From the NCBI GenBank assembly GCA_002423325.1, contig DIVQ01000142.1:1-5257 (forward strand): DNA of 5,257 bases, read 5' to 3'. The DNA comes from Anaerolineales bacterium UBA6128 (GTDB lineage: Bacteria > Chloroflexota > Anaerolineae > UBA1429). The position numbers and the translations under genes are program-made. Under the pieces are notes generated by a model, which made no database searches, had not been told where the DNA came from, and saw only the letters and a program-made list of their open reading frames with translations. Positions 1 through 5,257 of the stretch are shown piece after piece (positions within the stretch are counted from its first letter, which is position 1; each line of letters opens with the position of its first letter).

Positions 1-192
1 GGCTGGGCCGAAGACGGCATGACGGCGCGCAAGGCCGAACGCATCACCAACCTCGGACAGGCCTGGCTGGCAGAGCAGGGCCTGGCCGAGGTCGACTGGC
101 GTATCGATCTGGTGGCCATCGAACTGGATGCACGCGGCGCTGTTTCGCGGGTGAACCACGTCAAGGCCGTAACGGCCGATCGGGTGGGCTGA
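1..192 (+). CDS. UPF0102 (YraN-type) putative endonuclease, C-terminal end
   Basis: The reading frame is open from the left edge to a TGA at 190-192 and gives the last 63 residues of a protein whose start lies outside the window. The visible part has the pattern of the UPF0102/YraN C-terminus. A basic helix (MTARKAERITNLGQAWL) is followed by a WRIDLVAIELD strand, a short turn, and a closing strand ending VNHVKAV, where family members usually read I-x-H-I-x-N-A. The family has a restriction-endonuclease-like fold and is assumed to act on DNA, often near recombination genes, but its role is poorly defined. The acidic and lysine residues of the predicted nuclease core (the E-x-D and E-V-K region) would lie upstream, so activity cannot be judged here. 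Only one base separates the stop codon from miaA, so the two genes are probably one transcript. Family assignment is by motif memory from a fragment. Confidence 0.72.
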   Translation, partial: GWAEDGMTARKAERITNLGQAWLAEQGLAEVDWRIDLVAIELDARGAVSRVNHVKAVTADRVG

Positions 193-193
193 G

Positions 194-1135
194 ATGGCGC
201 ACAGTGGGGTTGGGATCAGGCTGCTGGCGATCGTGGGACCTACTGCGGTGGGCAAGACGAGCCTGTCCTTGCGCCTTGCGTCCCTGTTCAACGGCGAGGT
301 GATCTCGGCCGATTCGCGCCAGGTCTATCGCGGGATGGATATCGGCACCGCCAAGGCAACGCCCGCGGAGCGCGCGCAGGTGCCGCATCACCTGATCGAC
401 GTGGTGGACCCCGACGGCGAGTTGACGCTTGCGCACTATCAGCGCCTGGCGTCGACGACGATCGCTGATGTCGCTGCGCGCGGCAGGCTGCCGATGCTGG
501 TGGGCGGCACGGGATTGTACGTGCGCGCCGTCACCGAGGGGTGGACGGTGCCTGAGGTGCCGCCGGATCCCGCCTTACGGGCACGCCTGGAACGCCAGGC
601 GGTCGAACGGGGTCATGATGCGTTGCACGCGCGCCTGGCGGAGGTCGATCCCGCGGCCGCGCAGCGCATCGACGCGCGCAACGTTCGGCGGGTCATCCGG
701 GCGCTGGAAGTGCACGCGGCGTTGGGGCAGCCCATCTCTGTGCTGCAGAACAAGGTGGCCCCGGGCTACCAACTGCTCAAGGTGGGGCTCACCATGCCGC
801 GGGCCGAGCTGTACGCGCGCATCGACGCGCGCGTGGAGCGGATGCTGGCCGACGGATTGGTAGAAGAGGTACGGGGTCTGGTGGCGCGCGGCTACGGTTA
901 TGATCTTCCGGCGATGTCCGCGCTGGGCTACCAGCAGATCGGGCAGTACCTGCGCGGCGAGGTCAGCCTCGAAGAGGCCGTCGCGTTGATCAAGCGCCAC
1001 ACCCGGCGCTTTGTGCGCCAGCAGTACAACTGGTTTCGCCCCAACGACGCGTCGATCTACTGGCATGACGTGGTTGCGGGAGACGATCACCCGTTGATTG
1101 AGCGCGTGCGGGCGTTTCTGTGGAGCGAACGATGA
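194..1135 (+). CDS. miaA: tRNA dimethylallyltransferase MiaA
   Basis: MiaA transfers a dimethylallyl group from dimethylallyl diphosphate to N6 of A37 in tRNAs reading UNN codons (i6A37), stabilising codon-anticodon pairing; it acts in the cytoplasm. The 313-residue length is normal for the family. Visible motifs in order: P-loop GPTAVGKTS at residues 15-23; SADSRQVYRGMDIGTAK at 38-54, with the DSRQ that contacts the flipped-out A37; HHLIDVVDP at 65-73; LVGGTGLY at 102-109; a tRNA-contacting arginine-rich segment DARNVRRVIRALE near 160-172; and the C-terminal signature ALGYQQI near 243-249 with KRHTRRFVRQQYNWFR at 267-282. All key residues look intact. The ATG at 194 is the only reasonable start, since no in-frame start codon lies close upstream, and it puts the P-loop at the usual distance. 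The ribosome binding site is weak (only GGGTGGG at 182-188), consistent with translation carried over from the preceding gene. The stop overlaps the next start codon. Confidence 0.97.
   Translation: MAHSGVGIRLLAIVGPTAVGKTSLSLRLASLFNGEVISADSRQVYRGMDIGTAKATPAERAQVPHHLIDVVDPDGELTLAHYQRLASTTIADVAARGRLPMLVGGTGLYVRAVTEGWTVPEVPPDPALRARLERQAVERGHDALHARLAEVDPAAAQRIDARNVRRVIRALEVHAALGQPISVLQNKVAPGYQLLKVGLTMPRAELYARIDARVERMLADGLVEEVRGLVARGYGYDLPAMSALGYQQIGQYLRGEVSLEEAVALIKRHTRRFVRQQYNWFRPNDASIYWHDVVAGDDHPLIERVRAFLWSER
1122..1125 (+). promoter_or_regulatory. Ribosome binding site GGAG deciding the FecR-LysM start
   Basis: GGAG inside the last codons of miaA lies six bases before the ATG at 1132. This spacing supports ATG 1132 over the in-frame GTG at 1120, which lies upstream of this site. 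The chosen ATG shares bases with the miaA TGA (ATGA), a usual arrangement for translational coupling. Confidence 0.6.
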
Positions 1136-2121
1136 CCTACTCGTCAAAGCTGAAGAAGCGGTCGCGCTCCAGCACGCGCGCCTATGCGAGCGCGCCAACG
1201 CGCACACGCACCGGAAGCGCGGGCGGCCGCTCCACCTGGCTGATCCTGGTCTTTTTGTTGTTGTTGATGCTGGCGGCGGTCTGGCGCTGGTATGAGGGGC
1301 GCAGCAGCGCGCAGCCCGACACTGCCAACCTGAGTGTGCTGGCGGGCCAGGCGACGGTGACCCGCGCCGACGCCGGCACAGAGTTGGCGCTGGCGGCGGG
1401 CCACTCAGCCTCGCTGCAGCGTGGCGATGCCGTGCAAACCTCCGCAGAAGGCAGCGCCAAGCTGACCCTCAGCGGAGGCGAGACGCTCGAGTTGCAGGGC
1501 GCGACACGTGTCAGTGTGCTCGAGCTGTACCGCGAGCCGGTGACGCGCGCGCTCGTCGCCGTCTTTGCACTGCACGAGGGCAAAACGGTGTCTCGCGTGC
1601 GCCACGGCATGTTCCAGGGCATGCGTTACGAGATCGAGATGAACACGGCGACGGTCAAGGCGCGCGGGACGGCGTTTCGCTGCGATGCGCTCGCCAACGA
1701 CCACGCTTACGTGCTTGTCTACGATGGTACGGTGGACGTCTCCATGGGACAACAGGCTGTGACCCTGCAACCCGGCCAGGCGCTGGACATCTGGCTGGGG
1801 CAGACGCTGACGCCGCAGGACACGGGGCTGGCGGTTCCCGGCGGGCCGCCAGAGCCCACTGCGCCCGAGATCGCCAGCACAGCCACCTATACCGAGCGCG
1901 AAAAGACGCTGTTTGTGCCCGCTACCACGCCCACACGTCTCGGCGATCTGCCGGCCACCCCCACGGACGGCGAGCTCTATACCGTGCAAAAGGGTGACAC
2001 GCTCTACAGCATCGCGCGCAAGTTCGGGCTTTCGTTGGAGGACGTCTGGAACGCCAACAAGGACGTCCTGCCGCGGCCGGAACTGATCCGCGCCGGCCAG
2101 GTGCTGCGCATCCCGCGTTGA
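1132..2121 (+). CDS. Membrane-anchored FecR-domain protein with C-terminal LysM
   Basis: A 329-residue protein with four visible parts. Residues 1-35 are a basic, Ser/Thr/Arg-rich cytoplasmic tail. Residues 36-51 (WLILVFLLLLMLAAVW) form one hydrophobic helix with no signal-peptidase site evident, so it is probably an N-in signal anchor. Residues about 67-220 resemble the FecR domain: a GQATVTRA strand, an LQRGDAVQTSAEGSAKLTL stretch, and the ARGTAF motif at 177-182, followed by VLVYDGTVDV and a PGQAL turn. A Pro/Thr-rich linker (221-281) leads to a LysM domain at 282-329 (YTVQKGDTLYSIARKFGLS to GQVLRIPR), a fold that binds N-acetylglucosamine-containing glycans such as peptidoglycan. The predicted location is the outer face of the membrane, tethered to the cell wall. 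In Gram-negative iron uptake FecR relays a signal from an outer-membrane receptor to a sigma factor. No sigma factor or TonB receptor gene is present here, and the domain is common in proteins of unknown role, so a structural or sensory wall function is inferred. Its gene overlaps miaA by four bases. Confidence 0.88.
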   Translation: MTYSSKLKKRSRSSTRAYASAPTRTRTGSAGGRSTWLILVFLLLLMLAAVWRWYEGRSSAQPDTANLSVLAGQATVTRADAGTELALAAGHSASLQRGDAVQTSAEGSAKLTLSGGETLELQGATRVSVLELYREPVTRALVAVFALHEGKTVSRVRHGMFQGMRYEIEMNTATVKARGTAFRCDALANDHAYVLVYDGTVDVSMGQQAVTLQPGQALDIWLGQTLTPQDTGLAVPGGPPEPTAPEIASTATYTEREKTLFVPATTPTRLGDLPATPTDGELYTVQKGDTLYSIARKFGLSLEDVWNANKDVLPRPELIRAGQVLRIPR

Positions 2122-2133
2122 CGATCGACGCCG

Positions 2134-3813
2134 TTACCAGAGGTTGAGCGCGCTCAAATGATCCTCGTGCGGTTGGGCGTGGTGCGGCGTTTCGTCGCTG
2201 AGGTAGGCCTCGCGTTGATACAATCTTCCCGGACCCTCCTCCCCAAAGTAGACCCTGACCGGCTTTTCGTCGAAATCGGAGTAGCCCATGCCTGGCATCT
2301 GCGACGCCGGCTCGATGGCGGTCACGGTGTCGCCCTTCCATGCAACGCGATAGGCGTACTGCTGGTGACCGGGATTTCCGATGGTGACCGCCTCGGTGCG
2401 GTGCGGCAGGGGATAGTCGAGCGTCACCCGGCTGCCGGCGGGCTGCGGCCCCGCATCCAGGTACAGGCCTTCGCGCCGCCAGGGGAGCACTGCGCCGTCG
2501 CGTGACAGCCGCAGGCGGTCGTCTTCGCGCAGCCATTCGGGCAAGCGGATACGCAAGGCTGCGGGGCGCCGCAGCGTCACGGCCAGGTGGCCGCGGTAGG
2601 GAGCATCGCTCAGCACTTGGACCTCGGGCGTGCGTCTATCAATGTGCAGGTTGACGCTGATGGCGTCGTTGCTGACGCGCACCGCGTTCTTCCACAGGAT
2701 GAACAACGCGTGCACGCCAGAGCCGCCGCAGCAGTTCTGCAGCAGACGCGGCTTGTCGCGTAACTCCGGGCCGCCCCAATGGTGGTTGAGCGTCTCCTCG
2801 GCGCCCAGAAAGTGGGTCGGCGACGACCAACCGGCCCAACTGCCGATCAGCCGCTGGCGCAGGCAGCGCCAGGTGAACTGGTCGGTGTCGGCACGCTCGT
2901 CGTCAGTGCTCAGCCATGAGAGGTCGCGCGCCTGGCTCTCGTACAACTGGTTGCGCATCAGGCGCTCCATGTCGGCCCAGCAATCGTCATAGCCGGCATT
3001 GGCCAATGTCACCCCCAATCCGGCATAGTCCATCAGCGCGCAGGTCTCGCAGGTCACGATATCCCCGGGACGATCCACGGCCTCCGGGATAAACCCAAAG
3101 GCGGTGCCCGTGGCGCGCAGCACAGCGTACAGCGCGTGGACGCGCGCCATCAGGGCCTCGTCGGCCGTCAGGTGGGCATAGTCGGCCAGGCCCGCCAGCG
3201 CACGCAGCGTGCCGTGCATGTGAGTCAGTGGGACATAGTGACCGTCGGGCGGGCAGACGCCCGGGCTGGCGACCAGTGCGCGCACCAGGGGATGTGCCAG
3301 CTCCAGCGCGCCACAGCCGGGCACGGCGCGCTCAGCCGCGAGCAACGACTTGAGCAGGAATCCCATCGGTGTCGCGACGATCTCGTCCTGACGTCTTGCG
3401 AGCCCGCGTACCATGCCCGTCACCGCGCGCTCCGACTCGGCACAGGGCTCTGCCAGTTGTGCCGTGGCAAAGGCGTACAGCGTCAGGCTCTGATCACCCA
3501 GGTCGGCGACGTGGGTCGAATAGTTCGTGGCGGGGCGGTAGAGCAGGCCATCATCGGGCGAGAGCAGCGCCAGCAGATTCCTACGCCAGATGGTCTCAGT
3601 AGCCAACGTCTCGCCCGTCATTGCGCGGTACATGATCGCGGCCTGGTACTGACGCGCCATCACGTCGCCATAGTCGGGCCAGTCGTGTGCGGCCACTGCC
3701 GGCACGCTGTAGAAGACGTCAAAGTAGGGCAGGCCGTGGGTATCGATGGCCTGCTCCAGGTAGGGACGGCTGCCACGAGCGCAGGATTCGAGCGAGAAAG
3801 CCTCGTATGACAT
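2134..3813 (-). CDS. GH127-like (DUF1680) glycoside hydrolase, putative beta-L-arabinofuranosidase
   Basis: A 559-residue protein without signal peptide or membrane segment, so probably cytoplasmic. The N-terminal two thirds look like an (alpha/alpha)6 barrel, and from about residue 380 the sequence turns to beta strands (LRIRLPEWL, VTLDYPLP), the usual layout of the DUF1680/GH127 group. Characterised GH127 enzymes remove terminal beta-L-arabinofuranose using a zinc-bound cysteine nucleophile held by a Glu-x-Cys pair and a Cys-Cys pair. Here CETC at 255-258 supplies Glu256 and Cys258, and NCC at 360-362 supplies Cys361 (candidate nucleophile) and Cys362. Glu244 in GFIPEA is a candidate acid/base by its distance before Glu256. 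The block LTHMHGTLRALAGLADY (196-212) matches the conserved His-containing helix. After Cys-Cys the protein reads GGSG rather than the Pro-Pro-Asn I associate with GH127, so it may belong to a divergent subfamily with another substrate. A good AAAGGA site precedes the ATG. It lies 54 bp downstream of the amidase gene on the same strand and may be co-transcribed. Confidence 0.82.
   Translation of the reverse strand: MSYEAFSLESCARGSRPYLEQAIDTHGLPYFDVFYSVPAVAAHDWPDYGDVMARQYQAAIMYRAMTGETLATETIWRRNLLALLSPDDGLLYRPATNYSTHVADLGDQSLTLYAFATAQLAEPCAESERAVTGMVRGLARRQDEIVATPMGFLLKSLLAAERAVPGCGALELAHPLVRALVASPGVCPPDGHYVPLTHMHGTLRALAGLADYAHLTADEALMARVHALYAVLRATGTAFGFIPEAVDRPGDIVTCETCALMDYAGLGVTLANAGYDDCWADMERLMRNQLYESQARDLSWLSTDDERADTDQFTWRCLRQRLIGSWAGWSSPTHFLGAEETLNHHWGGPELRDKPRLLQNCCGGSGVHALFILWKNAVRVSNDAISVNLHIDRRTPEVQVLSDAPYRGHLAVTLRRPAALRIRLPEWLREDDRLRLSRDGAVLPWRREGLYLDAGPQPAGSRVTLDYPLPHRTEAVTIGNPGHQQYAYRVAWKGDTVTAIEPASQMPGMGYSDFDEKPVRVYFGEEGPGRLYQREAYLSDETPHHAQPHEDHLSALNLW
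2144..2157. repeat. 14-bp palindrome beside the convergent gene junction
   Basis: TTGAGCGCGCTCAA is perfectly self-complementary and lies just inside the 3' end of the glycosidase gene, 23 bases past the stop codon of the FecR-LysM gene. It could form only a 5-bp stem with a CGCG loop and has no T-run on either side, so it is at best a weak bidirectional 3'-end element. No other terminator candidate is seen in the 12-bp gap at 2122-2133. Confidence 0.4.
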
Positions 3814-3818
3814 GACAT

Positions 3819-3824
3819 TCCTTT
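3819..3824 (-). promoter_or_regulatory. Ribosome binding site AAAGGA for the GH127-like gene
   Basis: On the minus strand AAAGGA ends five bases before the ATG at 3811-3813. It is the best Shine-Dalgarno match seen in the window and fixes the start of the glycosidase gene. Another ATG in this spacer (3816-3818) is out of frame. Confidence 0.65.
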
Positions 3825-3843
3825 TGGCTTGGTCGGGTCGGGC

Positions 3844-3861
3844 GCGCTCGCGGACGAGCGC
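3844..3861 (-). terminator. GC-rich hairpin in the amidase-glycosidase spacer (weak terminator or processing site)
   Basis: Perfect 7-bp inverted repeat (GCGCTCG at 3844-3850, CGAGCGC at 3855-3861) with a 4-base loop, starting six bases after the amidase TAG in the direction of transcription. No T-run follows on the minus strand; the next bases are a C-rich CCCGACCCGACC. A classic intrinsic terminator is therefore not supported. It could reduce read-through, protect the 3' end of the upstream message, or be accidental. Confidence 0.35.
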
Positions 3862-3867
3862 TGTTGT

Positions 3868-5257
3868 CTACCTGAGAATCAGCGGCAGCAGGATGTCGCG
3901 CGTCGGCGCTTCGGCCAACGCGTGCGGCGGGCTGGTAGCGACGTTGCCGGCAACGTCCGAGACGGAAAATCGCACGTGACCGGCCGTCATACCCAGCGCC
4001 GTCATCGGGTCGGGCGCCACCAACTGCACCGGCAGGGTCGCGCCCGGGGTGCCGTCGACGTCCAGCGCCAACCAGTCGGACCAGGTGCCCCCGTCATCGG
4101 CGGAGAACGCACAGCACGCCGAAGTGGGGTCCAGCCCCGACGTGACATCGAGCACGCGTTGTGTGCGCCCCGCTGCGTCGAGCCAGCGCGGGGGCGTCCA
4201 GTCCAGGTGCACCGTCACCGTCGTATCGAGGGGGTTGCCGACCGCGTCGCGCAGGCGTACCGTCACGGGCTGGGCGCCCTCTACTGCAGACACCGTCCAA
4301 GTCACGACCGACTGCACCGGCTGGGGCGCCGAGTAGACCGTGACGCGGTCGAGGTACAGGTCCTGCTGACCCAGGTAGACGGTGCGGAACTCGAGGCCGT
4401 CGCTGATGTCGGGGTCGGCGCAAGTGGGCGGTTGCAGGTCATAGTCGAACGGCAGCGAGACCTCGTCGTACGCGTTGCTGCGCGCCAGGGCGCTGGCATC
4501 CAGCGCGACGAGATCCGTGTAGCGGCGCGTGCCGTGCGCATCGACCACGTCCAGTTCGGCCAAGGCTACATCGGTCGCGCGCAGAGGCGTTTTCAGCCTG
4601 TAGACGGTTTCGTACGAGGCCGGCCAGGGCAGGGCGCAGGTGAACGGGCCGAACCAGGCGCCGGCTGCGTCCATCGCGGCGCGGCCCATCAACGCGTGGC
4701 CGTTCAGCGCGTCTGCATCGACCACCAGACGGCCCGTGCCGGGGCCGTAGTAAAGCGCCTCGCCCTCCCAGACCCACGCGTTGCTGAACTGCACGGTCGC
4801 CGCGTCGGCGCTGGTGATCTCAAAAGGCAACTGGGCCTGCGCGCTCCAGGCCGGCACGCTCACGGCGCCAGTGGGCGCGCTGTTGTCAGTCTGCAGGGTG
4901 ACCTCGGTGGCGGCGCTTCCGAGTGCGTTGTGCGCCACGGCGCGCAGCGTGTGCGGGCCATCGGGCAGATCGACCGTGCTCCAGCGCCACGCATAGGGCG
5001 CGCTCGTCACCGTGCCAGCCACCTGGCCGTCAACGTAAAAGTCGACCGAAGAGACTGTTCCGGTCACGACGGGCCGCGCGTCGACGACGCCATGCACGGT
5101 GGCGCCATTGGTGGGACTTTGCAGAGCGACTTCTGGAAGCTCGTAGCCCATGGCCAGCAGCGTGGCCATGCGCAGGTCCGGCAGCAGCGCCATCGTTGCG
5201 TCGCCCGGGCAGCGCGTGCCAGCACAGTCGTGGTGACCCATAATAACCGGCAGGGTG
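3868..5257 (-). CDS. Secreted-type PGRP/amidase_2 protein with Ig-like C-terminal modules, 5' truncated
   Basis: The frame is open to the right edge, so the true start lies outside; the ATG at 5239-5241 is internal. The first visible residues (TLPVIMGHHDC, then AGTRCPGDA) match the last motif of PGRP/type-2 amidases. The His after Gly and the Cys eight residues later are the expected zinc ligands, and the Thr two before that Cys sits where T7 lysozyme has its catalytic Lys. Such enzymes cut the bond between N-acetylmuramic acid and L-alanine in peptidoglycan. Numbering from that internal Met, residues 35-120 (about 4882-5139) form a bacterial Ig-like domain with SPTNGATV, VDFYVDG and LPDGPHTLRAVAHN. 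Residues 160-305 (about 4327-4764) are an unassigned beta-sandwich-like region containing WFGPF and LYLDRVTV. Residues 306-440 hold further Ig-like strands with VRLRDAVGN, SADDGGTWSDW and VSDVAGNVA. The protein ends ILLPLILR. Cysteines at 202, 274, 376 and 377 could form disulfides. The modules suggest an exported, glycan-binding wall hydrolase; export itself is not visible here. Confidence 0.8.
   Translation of the reverse strand, partial: TLPVIMGHHDCAGTRCPGDATMALLPDLRMATLLAMGYELPEVALQSPTNGATVHGVVDARPVVTGTVSSVDFYVDGQVAGTVTSAPYAWRWSTVDLPDGPHTLRAVAHNALGSAATEVTLQTDNSAPTGAVSVPAWSAQAQLPFEITSADAATVQFSNAWVWEGEALYYGPGTGRLVVDADALNGHALMGRAAMDAAGAWFGPFTCALPWPASYETVYRLKTPLRATDVALAELDVVDAHGTRRYTDLVALDASALARSNAYDEVSLPFDYDLQPPTCADPDISDGLEFRTVYLGQQDLYLDRVTVYSAPQPVQSVVTWTVSAVEGAQPVTVRLRDAVGNPLDTTVTVHLDWTPPRWLDAAGRTQRVLDVTSGLDPTSACCAFSADDGGTWSDWLALDVDGTPGATLPVQLVAPDPMTALGMTAGHVRFSVSDVAGNVATSPPHALAEAPTRDILLPLILR
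3940..3957. repeat. Perfect 18-bp palindrome near the 3' end of the amidase gene
   Basis: GACGTTGCC followed directly by its reverse complement GGCAACGTC. It encodes Asp-Val-Ala-Gly-Asn-Val of an Ig-like strand turn, a recurring peptide motif in such modules, so codon choice may explain the symmetry. As RNA it could fold into a 7-bp stem with a CCGG loop about 70 bases before the stop codon. Confidence 0.5.

Noticed and set aside
1120..1131. GTG at 1120 as the start of the FecR-LysM protein
   Set aside because: The GGAG at 1122-1125 lies after this codon and is spaced correctly for ATG 1132. The ATGA overlap with the miaA stop also favours the ATG.
575..1207. Minus-strand open frame of 210 codons opposite miaA
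   Set aside because: It is antisense to an intact miaA, has low-complexity Arg/His/Gln composition and no recognisable motif.
1250..1270. Short TTG-repeat run as a microsatellite or phase-variable tract
   Set aside because: It encodes the leucine run of the membrane helix. Only a few triplets repeat, and slippage by whole triplets would not change the frame.
1405..1989. Minus-strand open frame of 194 codons opposite the FecR-LysM gene
   Set aside because: It mirrors a gene with clear FecR and LysM motifs, and its translation shows no domain of its own.
1922..2536. Minus-strand open frame of 204 codons crossing the convergent junction
   Set aside because: It overlaps the real glycosidase gene in another frame on the same strand and runs into the opposing gene. 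Its composition is Arg/Ala/Pro-rich without motifs.
3136..3810. Plus-strand open frame of 224 codons opposite the glycosidase gene
   Set aside because: It lies fully antisense to a gene with recognisable family motifs. Its translation is rich in Arg, Gln and His with no domain pattern, as expected for a shadow frame in GC-rich DNA.
5239..5241. ATG at 5241 (minus strand) as the real start of the amidase gene
   Set aside because: It falls inside the PGRP zinc-ligand motif (VIMGHHD), and the frame stays open to the window edge, so it must be an internal Met.
1..5257. CRISPR array, tRNA/rRNA genes, insertion sequences or phage genes
   Set aside because: I saw no regularly spaced repeats, no tRNA-like cloverleaf in the few short gaps, and no transposase or integrase motifs. 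The five genes fill almost the whole window.

Overview
The window is GC-rich, almost fully coding, and reads as chromosome rather than mobile DNA. The combination points to a free-living bacterium, most likely a member of the Chloroflexota (Anaerolineae/Caldilineae-like). It has a UPF0102-miaA housekeeping cluster, a one-pass membrane FecR-LysM protein, a DUF1680 glycosidase, and a long exported protein ending in Ig-like domains and the tail ILLPLILR. The taxonomic guess rests mainly on the style of the exported protein and its tail, so it is an inference.

Left half (1-2121, plus strand): a tightly packed operon. The 3' end of a UPF0102 (YraN-type) putative nuclease gene is followed one base later by miaA, a complete tRNA dimethylallyltransferase. 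The miaA stop codon overlaps (ATGA) the start of a gene for a membrane-anchored protein with an extracytoplasmic FecR-like domain and a C-terminal LysM domain. The 1-bp gap and 4-bp overlap imply co-transcription and probably translational coupling.

Right half (2134-5257, minus strand): two genes converge on the first operon, leaving only 12 bp between stop codons. The upstream one (5' end beyond the right edge) encodes a secreted-type protein that enters the window at the last zinc-ligand motif of a PGRP/amidase_2 (N-acetylmuramoyl-L-alanine amidase) domain. It continues through Ig-like and beta-sandwich modules to the LPLILR tail. After a 54-bp spacer with a GC-rich hairpin and a good ribosome binding site comes a 559-residue protein of the GH127-like DUF1680 superfamily. 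It keeps the Glu-x-Cys and Cys-Cys zinc-thiolate residues of beta-L-arabinofuranosidases.

Together the window mixes tRNA modification with cell-envelope functions (LysM peptidoglycan binding, peptidoglycan amidase, glycan hydrolysis). I see no RNA genes, CRISPR array, transposase, integrase or phage genes. No stretch longer than 60 bp lacks a gene. Nothing here is a clear undescribed system. The points most worth following up are the variant active-site motif of the glycosidase, the miaA-coupled FecR-LysM protein, and the conserved-looking C-terminal tail of the amidase.
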